A stretch of 64,000 nucleotides of DNA, taken from positions 9,374,383-9,438,382 of the forward strand of contig QXEO01000548.1 in NCBI GenBank assembly GCA_007115705.1. The letters are read 5' to 3'. Every line of letters begins with the position of its first letter. The first letter of the stretch is position 1. Positions 46,708 to 59,023 of this stretch are shown in pieces. The notes beneath the pieces are model-generated. The model saw nothing but the letters and a program-made list of their open reading frames with translations, searched no databases and was not told the DNA's origin. The DNA comes from Dactylis glomerata. Taxonomy: Eukaryota; Streptophyta; Magnoliopsida; Poales; Poaceae. Both the position numbers and the translations under genes were made by a program.

Positions 46708-47657
46708 GTGCAGCAGATTCCGTCTACCCTGCCGTTTTGGGGGTTTTGAGGGGTTTTCCGACGTTCATCGACACATGCAATGTGTGTAGATACAATGTGT
46801 TTGTGCCCTACCCACTTTGATCCAATGCATGTCACACACTCCTAGTGGTGTGTGGGTGCTAGGCTTTCTGCTCCGATGCAGCAGATTCCGTCTACCCTGA
46901 TGTTTCAGGGGTTTTGAGGGGTTTTCCGACGTTAATCGACACATGCAATGTGTGTAGATCCATTGTGTTTGTGCCCTACCCACTTTGATCCAATGCATGT
47001 CACACACTCCTAGTGGTGTGTGGGTGGTAGGCTTCCTGCTCCGGTGCAGCAGATTCCGTCTACCTTGCCGTTCTGGGGGTTTTGAGGGGTTTTCTGACGT
47101 TCATCGACACATGCAATGTGTGTAGATACAATGTGTTTATGCCCTACCCACTTTAATCCAATGCATGTCACACAATCCTAGTGGTGTGTGGGTGCTAGGC
47201 TTCCTGCTCCAGTGCAGCAGATTCCGTCTACCCTGCCGTTCTGGTGATTTTGAGGGGTTTTCCGACGTTCATCGACACATGCAATGTGTGTAGATCCAAT
47301 GTGTTTGTTCCCTACCCACTTTGATCCAATGCATGTCACACACTCCTAGTGGTGTGTGGGTGCTAGTCTTCCTGCTCCGGTGCAGCAGATTCCGTCTACC
47401 CTGCTGTTCCAGGGGTTTTGAGGGGTTTTCCGACGTTCATCGACACATGCAATGTGTGTAGATCCATGGTGTTTGTGCCATATCCACTTTGATCCAATGC
47501 ATGTCACACACTCATAGTGGTGTGTGGGTGCTAGGCTTCTTACTTCGGTGTAGCAGATACCATCTACCCTGCCGTTTCAGGGGTTTTGAGGGGTTTTCCG
47601 ACATTCATCGACACATGCAATGTGTGTAGATCCATTGTGTTTGTGCCCTACCCATTA
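46708..47657 (+). repeat. 168-bp tandem array A (about 5.6 copies)
   Basis: The G(T/A)GCAGCAGAT mark falls at 46708, 46876, 47044, 47212, 47380 and 47548: every interval is exactly 168. Each unit contains two inverted-repeat strings, ACACATGCAATGTGTGT and CACACACTCCTAGTGGTGTGTG, and a GGGGTTTTGAGGGGTTTT block. Units differ by a few percent. Confidence 0.95.
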
Positions 47658-48141
47658 CAAGATAATAAATTTTGCGTAAAATTTAAATCTTGTGGTACTT
47701 CCTGGACACTTGCCACATCACTCCCAATTAAACTCATTCCAGTAGTTGGGATCTGAAGAGGGAGGAAGGAGGAAGACGGAAGATTGAGGGGTGGAACTGC
47801 CCGTGGTGAAGGAGGAGCGGTGGTGAAGATAAGAGGCGACGGAAACGGATGCGGCGGTTTTGATGGGGCGTTCCGACGTGCGTGCTATGGCGTCGAGGCC
47901 CGTTTCCATCTTAATGGGCCTTGTTTGCATGGCCCGCTGCATGTGCAACTCGTGATCGACATGATCAAGGGGACTGCACAATTTAGGCATGAGATAATGT
48001 GACTCAACAACATCAAATAAAGTGCACAAAGATAGTCAATCAATTTCACAACTTCAAACAATGAATACATCCAAGATAATCGACAGCAACGAGAAACTAG
48101 CATGGTACGAAATGTAATAAGCCTCGACCTCCTTGCTGATG
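47658..48141. other. Downstream flank of the B3 gene
   Basis: 47750-47960 is G-rich on the plus strand with open frames on both strands that I do not recognise. It may include the 3' UTR of the minus-strand B3 gene. Confidence 0.35.
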
Positions 48142-48828
48142 TCACACATGATCAGTAAGGAGGTTAAGCCTGCGCCCATCACGGCTTAGAATGAACCAGA
48201 ACACAAAGATGTCTTCAACTTTCATCTTGTTTTCCTCCACAACTTTCATCCAGTTCGTTGTGATCATGGCACCACCTTTCACTTTTCCTTTCACTTTACA
48301 CTTACTCATGACCATCATTACTTTCGCAAATACCCTACCCTTGGTGAAGACTTGAATCTTCGCTGGTAGTTTGATGTTGCTCAGTATATGGGACACGGTG
48401 AAGCTCTTTGAAAAGTACTGCATGTGGAATATAATGTAAAATTATGTTATTTTTACTCGTAGGTGAAAAATAGATCTGAAAAACTTGTTGTGTACTCAGA
48501 TGATTACTATTTTTGCTTTGCCCTTCACAATGTTTGATTTCTTGATGGTGCAGATATACAAAGGTTCTTTTGGAACCATCCTGTGAACTACAGACTCCAG
48601 TCTTCGTAAATCTTTAGCACCCATCTCTATGCAATTGGCGTACTCTATGAAACCTTCAAAATCTTCTTCTGGGTCAATTCCAGGACCTACATGTAGGCAG
48701 TACACTTATAAGCATGAACAATACTAGTGCATGTATAACGTATGTAGAAGATTTTTGTACGCACCTCTAATGACTAGCCTTTTGTTAATGTTCAGGATAC
48801 CACGTCCATAACGTGTGCTAGCAAACAT
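48142..48828 (-). CDS. B3-domain (REM-like) DNA-binding protein, 3 exons
   Basis: Exons 48828-48765, 48686-48508 and 48417-48142 join with GT-AG sites and consistent phase into 172 codons. Exon 2 carries GIDPEEDFEGFIEYANCIE and PLYICTIKKSNI, the start of a grass B3 domain. Exon 3 carries LPAKIQV, NWMKVVEENKMKVEDIFVFWF, the W-x-x-V-x-x-N-x-(L/M)-x-x-x-D-x-x-x-F core of the fold. B3 proteins of the REM group bind DNA as nuclear transcription factors. The product is shorter than usual (one domain, no N-terminal part); an in-frame stop lies upstream of the chosen ATG. It may be a truncated or captured gene copy, since it sits between two repeat arrays and upstream of a Helitron end. Confidence 0.6.
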
Positions 48829-50156
48829 TCCTTCCTATCTTATATTTACTAATTGGAGGCACCGTAGGAGGCTCCACGTTAATTCTGGATGTTAAGAAAC
48901 TTTGTCCATCCGATTAACGTATGATGCGTTGGCCGCCATTGGATGAAATCATGCGCCCTCCGTCGTACGCAAGTGAGTCGTGCTCTTGCTGGTATCTCTC
49001 TGTTTCCGTCAAAAAAAGAGGAAAGAAAATCAAAGCGTGAAGGTCCTCCTAGGTCTGGCGATGAGAACTTGATTTTGGCATCCATCTAATCTTGGTCTGG
49101 CTCCGATTGATTCGGCTAATGCATGGTAAGAAGCAACCTTTGCCTCATCTGGATCTGGTAGGGATGCGTGAGTTTAATCCGGCAGGCGTCAGCCATGCAT
49201 GCGCTCCGCCAGATTAATATTTGTGTTATGCCCATGAGATTAATGTGGCCGACTCTGCCCGCCCGTCTGCCGAACATCCAGCTTCTCCTAGCTAGGTCCG
49301 TCTGGCCATAAAATCTTAAAATTTTCAGGTAATTTTGAGGTACTCCTAGCAAGGTTGTAATCCTGGTTTGGCTCCGGCTAATTAGGCCAGTGCATGGTAT
49401 AGAAGCATCCTCTGCTTTCATGCAGCCTCGCTCTCCGCATCAGGTAAATTGCGCCTCCGATCATCCATGGTTGTTGTTTTAAAAAAAGTTTCCATACATG
49501 GCTGCAACGGAAGTATTTTAATGACACTAAACGTCAGATTTGTGCAGCAATTTTCCACAGCGTTGGCAGGCAAGTAAGCATAGTCTTCTCAATCCGCTAA
49601 TTTGATATGGTAAAAGGTAAGACCATGCATTGTTATAGGTACGATGTAATTCATATCTAAATTCTAGAATTCTCATTTGTCGTAAAACAGTAAAAAAAAT
49701 GTTGTTTTACAATACTATGGACATGAACATGTCGTATTTCCATTGATTCCCTCTCACATGATTTCTTAAGTAAATTTAGTTGTAAATTACCGGCAAAACT
49801 TCATTTAATAGTCGTTGTGCACTGGGTGTTTTTGTCACTATATTTTAATTTTTACAGGGCACCATGTACACACGTATATAAAGGAAAATCAAGTTAGTAT
49901 GTTTAGATTCTTTACACGAGAAGAATCAGTTAATACGATTAATAAGTGTCAAGGTCACTGGAATAAGGTACTCATTTATTTTAATTCTACTTTTTGTCTA
50001 ATAATCCAATAGCACAAACTTATTGTATAATTTGTTTCTCTTATCGAGCTGCAATCTAACCATGCCAGTGATCACTGTGCAAACTGCAAAGATATTATAT
50101 TAGTTGTTCACCAGGTACCCGGTTAATTATGTGGAACTTTGAGTCACTGTATTCTA
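48829..50156. other. Intergenic DNA
   Basis: No supported gene. 49090-49180 and 49345-49430 share TTGGTCTGGCTCCG / TTGGTTTGGCTCCG and TGCATGGTA..AAGCA, a diverged direct repeat about 280 bp apart. Confidence 0.4.
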
Positions 50157-50330
50157 CTTCCTCCGTTTCAAAATATAATTTGTTTTAGCCCATCATTACC
50201 ACACATGTATCTAGATGCTTTTTAGTATATAGATCCACTCTTTTTGCTTCTAACCTGTATACTAAAAGATGTCTACATACATGTATGACAATGATGGGCT
50301 AAAACATCTTATATTTTGAAACGAAGGGAG
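50157..50330. mobile_element. Stowaway MITE (174 bp)
   Basis: TA on both sides, ends CTTCCTCCGTTTCAAAATAT and ATATTTTGAAACGAAGGGAG. The arms also pair further in (TAGCCCATCATT / AATGATGGGCTA). Confidence 0.9.
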
Positions 50331-51456
50331 TACACACTTACGGAGATTTCTTTTGGTATAATATCGTGGCAACTTATTTAAAAAATATGTACACCAAGGA
50401 CTGTTTGTACATTTAATCTTGCTACCTCAAAACTACTTTAGTAATGTAGAACTTCACAAACCGGCCAGTGCAGTGCTTTCCAGTTTTAGTATCCAATCTT
50501 TCTCTGCGACAATATTTATAGTTTAAAAACTGCCCTGCCCTGCAGTGTACTGCTAGAAATCATATTTAAAGACATGACATAACACTACACGTGGGAATAG
50601 TCAGTTGCTTTTCGATGGAGAAATAATTTCTTGCTGTTGTAAAAAAAATTGTATTGCAAGATACATATACATTATGTTGGATAAGTCCACCAGTTGGTCC
50701 TTTCATAAGTCTTTCAGTCATGGTGTTTGTTATCAATGGAGAATTAGTCTCTTGATACAACATAAATTTGCACTCAAAGATATATATATACAATTTCCAG
50801 CATCTCAATATTGATAAGTTAATCGGCCAAGTTTTTTTTGTCCAATATTAGTACTTCAAAATTTAAATTTAAATATGAATTGGCACATAGGGTACAAGAT
50901 GCAACGTGGTTTAGAAAATAACACGTTCACACTATGGCTTATAATTCTTTTTGGATACTATCACAAAGAACATGCAATGTGGCTTAGCACCAATTTTATA
51001 TGTTCACTAATCGTGCAATTTTTGGTGCAATTTTTGTTGGTCGATGGAGTTCCACACAAAACAATGTTTTCCGTACTAAGGATTTTGATTATGACAACAA
51101 ATTATTAGATTAAAAATTATTTAATGTCTACTCAAAGATCTAAGATTTAAGACTATGGGCTAAACAATAGTTGTTGTTTGCCAAGTTGAGAAGCATTGAA
51201 ATTAATCTTCCAGCCAAGCTAAAAATTTAAATGAAATCATAAGATCATATAGATGACAATCTTATTAAGGTTATGCTATATTGTAAGTTGAACAAGAGAA
51301 TAAAAAAATCTCAAGTTACATCTAAAAAGTATGGATATTGTTGTGACCATTAAAGCGTGCATAAAGAATGAGTCTATTTAAGAAAAAATGAAACAATTTA
51401 TATACCTTTCATCCAACATGGTCCTAAAATAGAAATGTGCTTATCAGCATAGCTAG
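50331..51456. other. AT-rich intergenic DNA
   Basis: No gene seen. It is the presumed interior of the Helitron that ends at 51485, whose 5' end I could not place. Confidence 0.4.
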
Positions 51457-51485
51457 CCCGTGCAGTAGCACGGGTTGATGACTAG
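51457..51485 (+). mobile_element. Helitron 3' terminus
   Basis: A perfect 7-bp stem CCCGTGC-AGTA-GCACGGG (51457-51474) is followed by TTGATGA and CTAG, then T. Stem, short spacer and CTAG|T match Helitron 3' ends well. Confidence 0.7.
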
Positions 51486-52514
51486 TAAAATGTAGTACAT
51501 ATATATATATAGATAAAATCAAAACTAATGTAAACCAAGAATTAGTAATAATGGGATAAAAATACATCCTTTAGATGGGCCTGCACATGTGCTAGCAAAG
51601 GAAACTACGTTAAAATAATTTGATCTCCATTGAATTAGACAAGATCCTGAATCTATATTAAACTAATTATAGAATAATTTTTTGTGATTGATATGACCAT
51701 AATAAGCAAACATTTTTAATGAAGATGGATTACTATATGTTTTAGATCTTGTCCCTGTAATAAAATGAAAAAGAAATACAATTGGTGTTGGATCTTATCC
51801 ATGCGGCAAAATGAACAATATTTACTATTATGCTAGATCTACACCCTTATCAAAAATAGATAAAAAATATAAACCCTACTGTGTTTGATCTACTCCCTTC
51901 TTCAAAATGTTAAAATAATACTATTCACGATAGATCTACTCCCTACACCAATTTGTACATACTAAACAAGTGACATATAATAAGGATCTATGATGCGCTT
52001 ACCGGAGAAGGCTGCACACTGTTGTGCCCCAGATCGGTCCTTCCAAGAGGAGATAGGGGTAGTGGTCCACGACGCCGTGGCTTGTGGTCTCGCAGTTGAG
52101 GCTGGAAAGATGGGAGGATTGCACGTATAGCCAGCGACAGTTTTAGTGGTTGACTAGGCAGAGTTGGGAGGATTGGACGCCTATCCGGTGATAGGTTTCG
52201 TGGTGGTGGAGACTTCGTCATTGGAAGAACACGGAGGAGAAAGGCTTAGATCCCGGTGGCAAGAGGAGGAGTGGTGATATATCAGGAAGTAGGAGCGCGG
52301 GAGTAGGTGTCGTGGTATCGAGGGAGGTGGGAGGCGACCAAGAAATTACCGCCCCACACCCCCACCTTTCGTGATCGACGCAATCAGCCTCGCTAGGGTT
52401 TTGCTGGTTAATGGGCCGGCCTAGCCAGCTGCGTGTGTGCCATTGTGGTCCGTTCGGGTGTATGCTGGTTAATGGGCAAATAAAACTAATGCACAGATAG
52501 GGCAAATGTTAATG
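51486..52514. other. Intergenic DNA between Helitron end and array B
   Basis: 51500-51980 is AT-rich without genes. 51990-52500 is GC-rich with minus-strand frames (52221-51988, 52505-52218) that look like gene 5'-region sequence but match no family I recognise. Confidence 0.4.
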
Positions 52515-52800
52515 CACTATATATTCTAAATATTCAAAAAAATGTGAAACCGACATATTATCTCTTTGTTTGTGTAGAAGGTCATGTGTAAAAAATCTGA
52601 GTGGATTTGGTGGTCGTCGAAAAAATCACTTGCTTACAAAACCTGGCTGAAGTGAGACCAAACGGGTCATCCCTAAGCATGTGATTTTTTCGAGCATCTT
52701 GAAATCTGCCCAAAATTGTTGTGCATGGTTGAATGCACATACTAAACATGATTAGCAGATAATTTTCAAAAAAATGAATTTTATAATCCACAAAGTACCG
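52515..52800 (+). repeat. Third copy of the array-flanking block
   Basis: Homologous to 46421-46707 over its full length (287 and 286 bp to the array start), including GTCATGTGTAAAAAATCTGA and ending at the same base of the 168-bp unit. Confidence 0.85.
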
Positions 52801-53723
52801 GTGCAGCAGATTCCGTCTACCCCGCCGTTCCGGGGGTTTTGAGGGGTTTTCTGACGTTCATCGACACATGCAATATGTGTAGATACAATGTGTTTGTGCC
52901 CTATCCACTTTGATCCAATGCATGTCACACATTCCTAGTGGTGTGTGGGTGCTAGGCTTCCTGCTCCGGTGCAGCAGATTCTGTCTACCCTGCCATTCCG
53001 AGGGTTTTGAGGGGTTTTCCGACGTTCATCGACACATGCAATGTGTGTAGATCCAATGTGTTTGTGCCCTACCCACTTTAATCCAATGCATGTCACACAC
53101 TCCTAGTGGTGTGTGGGTGCTAGGCTTCCTGCTCCGGTGCAGCAGATTCCGTCTACCCTGCCGTTCCGGGGGTTTTGAGGGGTTTTCCGACGTTCATCGA
53201 CACATGAAATGTGCGTAGATCCATTGTGTTTGTGCCCTACCCACTATGATCCAATGCATGTCACACACTCCTAGTGGTGTGTGGGTGCTAGGCTTCCTGC
53301 TCCGGTGCATCAAATTCCGTCTACCCTGCCGTTCCCGGGGTTTTGAGGGGATTTCCGACGTTTATCGACACATGCAATGTGTGTAGATCCAATTTGTTTG
53401 TGCCCTACCCACTTTGATCCAATGCATGTCACACACTCCCAGTGGTGTGTGGGTGCTAGGCTTCCAGCTCCGATGCAGCAGATCCCGTCTACAATGCCGT
53501 TTCAGGGGTTTTGAGGGGTTTTTCGACGTTCATCGACACATGCAATGTGTTTAGATCCAATGTGATTGTGCCCTACCCACTTTGATCCAATGCATGTCAC
53601 ACACTCCTAGTGGTGTGTGGGTGCCAGACTTCCTGCTCCGGTGCAGCAGATTTCATCTACCCTGCCGTTCCGGGGGTTTTGAGGGGGTTTTCGACGTTCA
53701 TCGACACATGCAATGTCTGTAGA
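52801..53723 (+). repeat. 168-bp tandem array B, left part
   Basis: Unit marks at 52801, 52969, 53137, 53305, 53473 and 53641, all 168 apart. The array is cut after 83 bases of the sixth unit by an LTR element. Confidence 0.95.
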
Positions 53724-55392
53724 TGATACATCTCCAACGTATCTATAATTTTTGATGCTCCATGCTTGTTTTTACACCATTTGCCTACTGTTTTGTTACA
53801 CTTCGTGGCACTTTTATGCATTTTCCGGAACTAACCTATTAACAAGTTGCCACAGTGCCAGTTCCCTGTTTTCTGCTGTTTTTGTGTTTCAGAAGTGATA
53901 CACAGGAAATATTCTCGGAATTGGACGAAACAAGTTCCTGAAGTCTTATTTTACCCGGAAGCTTCCAGAGATCCAAAGGAGAGTAGGAGGGGGGCCACCA
54001 GGGCCCCACACGCAGGGCTGGCGCGGCCAGGGCCTGGGCCGCGCCACCCTAGCGTGAGGGCACCTGGCCCCTCCTCTGACATCGCCCCTTTGCCTATAAA
54101 GAGCCCCCGACGGAAAAAACCTAAGTACCCGATCACTTTTCCAGAACACATCGCGATCCGCCGCCGCCGTCGACCCGAAGATCGGGAGGGTCCAGAAGCT
54201 CTTCCCGGCACCCTGCCGGAGAGGGGAATCGCCACCGGAGGTCTTCTTCATCGCCATGCTTGCCTCCGGAGCGATGAGTGAGTAGTCTACCTTGGACTAT
54301 GGGTCCCTAGCAGTAGCTAGATGGTTGTCTTCTCCACCATGTGCTTCATGTTTAGATCTCATGAGCTGCCCTACATGATTGAGATCACCGTTATGTAATT
54401 CTACATGTTTGGTTTGTTGGGATCCGATGAATATTGGTGTTTATGATTGAGTTGCTGTACTGAATATTATCTTTTGTTATCTCTATGTTGTTTATGATCT
54501 TGCATGCTCTCCGTTGTTAGTAGCTATCTTGGCCGAGTAGTTGCTAGTGACTCCAAGAGGGGGTATTTATGCTCGATAGTGGGTTCATGCCTCTATTTAA
54601 CCTGGGGGAGTGACAGAAACCTCTAAGGTTGTAGATGTGCTGTTGCTACTAGGGAGAAAACAACATTCATATGCTCAAGGGCATATGCTTTGTTTACATT
54701 ACACACTTTGCTTAATACAATTATCCGTTGTTCGCAACTTAATACTCATGGGGTGTTCGGACGATATCCCCGTGAGTGGATTATTAGTCATAGATGCAGT
54801 TGGATGGCGGTCTATGTATTTTGTTGTAATGCCCAGAGTAAATCTCATAGTGATCTTCTTGACATATCACGTTTATCTTTATTCTATCAATTGCCCAAGT
54901 GTAATTTGTTTACCCAGCATGTGTTATTTATCTTATGGAGAGACACCACTAGTGAACTGTGGACCCCGGTCCTATTTCCATCATACTGCTATCACCTGTT
55001 TACTTTACTCGCACTGTTTACTTTACTCACATACTCTATTGTTTTCCACTCGATACGCTCATAACCTTTGTTTCAAGCAAACCGGTGAGATTGACAACCT
55101 CATCGCAAGTTGGGAACGAAGTACTTGGTTGTGTTGTGTGCAGGATTCGCGTTGCAGCTAGCAAGCAAAGCTTGGACGAGGCGCCATATATAAATTGTCC
55201 GAAGCTGTCGTAAGCTAGCAAGCATCACCTTCAGTCGTTTGTCTCTCCTCTCCAAGAACGATTAAACATTGGTTTCTTAACTGAGGGAAAACTAGCTGCT
55301 ATACTCATCATACCTTCCTCTTGGGGTTCCCAACGGGCTGGTTATTCACCACGCACAAGGACCGTCTGCTACGCATCAACTTGGCACCAGCA
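53724..55392 (+). repeat. 5' LTR (1669 bp)
   Basis: Begins TGATACATCTCCAACG, ends TTGGCACCAGCA. TATAAA at 54095-54100 sits in a GC-rich region and is the likely promoter, with transcription starting shortly after. Frames in 54610-55213 are LTR sequence. Confidence 0.92.
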
Positions 55393-55402
55393 GCCTCTTT
55401 TT

Positions 55403-55420
55403 TGGCGCCGTTGCCGGGGA
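55403..55420 (+). other. Primer binding site (tRNA-Asp type)
   Basis: TGGCGCCGTTGCCGGGGA, ten bases inside the 5' LTR, identical to the site of the element at 1-4556. Confidence 0.88.
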
Positions 55421-55582
55421 GGAAGTAGAAGACTTCTGCGAGGGGAGTTTTTGCACGCACATCCTTTACTTTGTTTTATTGTTTTGCTTTACTTTATTTA
55501 TTTTACCTGCATCGTTTTATATCAAAAAACCCAAAAAAATTAGAATCCTTGGTAGTTGTTATTTCTCTACTTTTAGTTCATC

Positions 55583-56176
55583 ATGTTGATCCCTAAGTAT
55601 GTTCTGGAGGACCTCTCAGTAGGTAGTGGTTCGATTATTGGCAAAAGTAACATTGAGGAGTTCTTTAATCACATTAGTATGCATGAGGAAGTTGAGGAGA
55701 AATATTTGGTTGAGCTAGCTCCTAGTATTGAAGTTGCTTCTGCTTATTTGATTCATATGTTGGAAACTAGGTTTGCTAGTCTTAATCCTTTTATGCAATA
55801 CATGTTCCTTAAGCTTCATGAAATTGAAGATCCTGAAAAGAAAGCTTTTATTTTGGAAGCTTTGCGCCTAGAATTTAAAGATGTCATTATTGAAGCTAGA
55901 AAAGTTCTTAAACGTTTTAATAAACTCGGTTCACCTATAAAGGTTATTTGTACTAACGATGAAGGAGCCAAAATACCTATACCTAGCAAGCTCTTGGGAT
56001 TGTGTGAAGCTTTCGAAAATAATTTTGACTGGATCTGTCCCAAAAATCTTTTTTGTGATTTGAGTGAACCAAAGCATGATCACAAAGGGTTTTCTAAAAC
56101 TTATGTGGATGAAATACAATGCCTTATTGACAAGACCTCTGCAGTTGATCTTAATGCTTCTTCTGAAAATACTTGA
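55583..56176 (+). CDS. 197-aa ORF of unknown function in the non-autonomous element
   Basis: Intact from ATG 55583 to TGA, starting 190 bases after the LTR where gag normally begins. The protein is mostly alpha-helical in character: a segment NIEEFFNHISMHEEVEEKYL, then YLIHMLETRFASLNPFM, EIEDPEKKAFILEALRLEF, a KVLKRFNKLGSPIKV stretch, and a C-terminal part with Cys and His (WICPKNLFCDL). The C-terminal LNASSENT resembles LDASSLNIT at the end of gag-PR in the element at 697-2774, and both are followed by the same non-coding motif. It is not the Athila gag. A role in packaging or RNA binding is possible but unproven. Confidence 0.6.
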   Translation: MLIPKYVLEDLSVGSGSIIGKSNIEEFFNHISMHEEVEEKYLVELAPSIEVASAYLIHMLETRFASLNPFMQYMFLKLHEIEDPEKKAFILEALRLEFKDVIIEARKVLKRFNKLGSPIKVICTNDEGAKIPIPSKLLGLCEAFENNFDWICPKNLFCDLSEPKHDHKGFSKTYVDEIQCLIDKTSAVDLNASSENT

Positions 56177-59023
56177 TTCGCAATTTTCTGCGCCTAGCTC
56201 AAAGGCGTTAAAGAAAAGCACTCTCGGGAGATAACCCAATGTTTTTATTTTCAGTACTTTTTCTTTTATTTGAGTCTTGGAAGTCATTACTGCTGTAATG
56301 ACTGCTCCTTATCTTGTTTATTTCGTTTTTGTGCCAAGAGAAGCCTCTAATTTGAGTGAGGTAAAGATTTGGGGATATTGCTGTCCTGAAACTGTTTTTG
56401 GTGCTGCACCGTAAAAATTCGTATAACTTATCTATATATCTTTTGGACCTGCGATTTCTTGTGCATATGCCCCAGGTTATATCCAAACTTTTGTTAGTTG
56501 AACACTTTTTGATTTGAGCAACAGAAAACCCCTCAAAAATTCGACATTTGTCAGCTGTTCAGTTTTGACAGATTTCTGCCAATATTTGTGTTTGCCACTT
56601 TATCGCTTTCTTTTGAGTTCTTTTGATCACGGAACTTTTGGAGAAGTTGCTACAGTAGTATTTGCTATATATGTGGTGGTTTTGAGTTGAAACCTGAAGC
56701 AAAAAGAGGTTGATTATATGTTATGGTTGCACTAATGTTGCTAATAGAATTGTGTTTAGTTTTGTATGAAGGAAATTTTCAAGTGTAGGGATTGGAGAAT
56801 GATGAGATGAGTTGAAGAATGGACAAAAGCTCAAGCTTGGGGATGCCCATGCATCACCCCAAGAAATATCCAAGAAGTACAAGCGTCAAAGCTTGGGGAT
56901 GCCCCCGAGGCACCCCTTCTTCATCGGCAAAAATCAGGTCACCTTTCAAAACACTATATTTTTATTGCTTCATGCACTATGTGCTTTTCTTGGAGCGTCA
57001 GTTATTTTAGTTTTCTTAGTTAGTTTAGTTTTGTTTGCTGCAATAAATGGTTGGACCCCAATAAATTTCTTTTGGAGAAGTTGCCTTGCTTTTCATTTGC
57101 CAAGAACGCTCTTGTTTTCACTCTTATTAAAAATCGAGTGTTCTTCTTTTTCTGCTACTGCATTTTGTTTTTGTTTTCGCCTTGATTTGCGTTCAGACCT
57201 TGCCATATCTTTTCATCAAGATGTATTTTTGCCTCTGATCTTTATTGGTTTTCATCAAAAGAGGTGTCTTTAAAAATTTCAAATGGTGTTGGAAAAGAGA
57301 AAACGCTTTGTGCAAAATAGTGGTACAAGAAGGAGCTTGTGTAGACTGCGGCTTAGGCTTTTTCATGTCATGCTTGATGTCTTTTTGATAGTATGCTTAG
57401 TGGTTTTGCTGTAGCATGACTTGTCTCAAATAACTGAGATTGCTTAATGAGCCTTTGAAAAAATCATGCGTTGTTTTTTATTGTATGGAAGCATTATTTT
57501 GGTTTTCTCCTTGATGCTTTATTTGGGTTGACTTAGCGCATGCTCACACATGTTATACTCTTACAAAGTCGCCAATAGCCTCTATGATCATTTAGTTTTT
57601 GACTTTTGATGCCATCTTATGCTTCTTTTAATGTCGCTTTGTCGCTTTGCATGATTATGGCCATTATTGCTCTCTTAGTTGGTCGCTCCCAGTCTTTTGC
57701 TAGCCCTCGCCTTGTACTGAGTATGAGCTCTACTCGTGTATCCAACTCCTAAAAGCCAAAGTTTTCCAAAGTGTCCACCATACATACCTACTAGCAATTT
57801 GCTATTCCAAGTAAATTTGACTTGCTTTTATTTTCTCTTCAAATTAAACTCTTACCAGTGTTATGCGAAATTCGGTCAGTAAAGCTCTCACGAACCGGAA
57901 GGCACACTTTACTTTTTCCTGTTCTTAAAAATTTGACATTGTGGTCTCTTATGTTGAGTTGTTATGCTTGCAAGTTGTAAGTTGGAGACTAGCCCAGCCA
58001 TGCAGTCATGGGCAAGCTTTCAACATTGCACTTCTTATTTGAGTTGATATCGTGATCTTTTGTTTATGGATGCCCGCGGTGTGAAATGAATTGGGAATCT
58101 TGTGGGGATCATGGAGTTTGTATATATGTTAGGGAAACGCCGGGCCGCTAATCTAAGCCATGCATAATTCATGGTGGAAATTTGCAGCATACCCATGGTG
58201 AACATTCGACGACGCATCTCACAATAAAAAGCTAAACAAATGGCAAATAAAAGAGATGTCGAGGTGTTCATTGTCTGCTTGTCCTGTCATTTTGGTGTGG
58301 GCTTGTTCCATGTCATCAGGCACGGAGGTACCCCATTGGCGGTTCTCAATGATATGCATATACTTACAATGACAAGATCCTTGCTTGGGACTCTAAGTAA
58401 AGTAGCATGAGGTTTGGGTACTCGTATTCACGGGGCACGAGGTTTTCAACTTATGATTTGTCAAGCATATGCATCATAATTGTTCTCGCATTAACTTTAA
58501 CCATTCAAGATGCTTATGATGGGGGCAATGAGAGCTCAAAGCCGGTAAGTACCATAATTTTTGAAGGTTATAAAACTTGCAATCACTGCTTCCCTCTGCG
58601 AAGGGCCTTTCTTCTACTTTTATGTTGAGTCACCACCTTCTATCTTTATGCACCATTAAGAGAGCATAGTTGTCATTCTTAGTGTAATATGCATTGTCCC
58701 AAAGTTTATTGATTGATTCATATTGTTGGTTTCACTTGTTCTCAAATTATTTGTATCTAGTCGCCCTTTTAAACTTGAAGGTGTCCTATGCCTTTATGTT
58801 TTGCTCTCTTTGAAGGACAAGCTGAAAACCATTTCTATGTTTTCCTTATGATTTGAACACACGTTTGACTTTCATTGTTTCATTTTCATGATCTTTTGTT
58901 TGTGTTCATTTTCATGTTTACAACATGGTTGCTAAGTTCTTATTGTCAAGATTATGTCTTTCATGCCCATGTTTTAAGTTCTTTCGATCCCAGCTCACAA
59001 ATGCTTACATATATTTGATTAGT
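56177..59023 (+). other. Long non-coding interior of the non-autonomous element
   Basis: Starts with the GCGTTAAAGAAAAG motif and contains two closely spaced copies of AAGCTTGGGGATGCCC (about 56833 and 56888). No convincing coding pattern. A hydrophobic frame at 56812-57273 lacks a proper ATG context and support. Confidence 0.6.

Noticed and set aside
46708..47657. CRISPR-like array
   Set aside because: Plant nuclear DNA; units are contiguous 168-bp repeats without spacers, so a tandem satellite explains them.
56812..57273. 153-codon hydrophobic frame, considered as an env-like gene
   Set aside because: No ATG in a sensible context, no signal-peptide or coiled-coil layout, and the region corresponds to non-coding sequence in the related element at 1-300.
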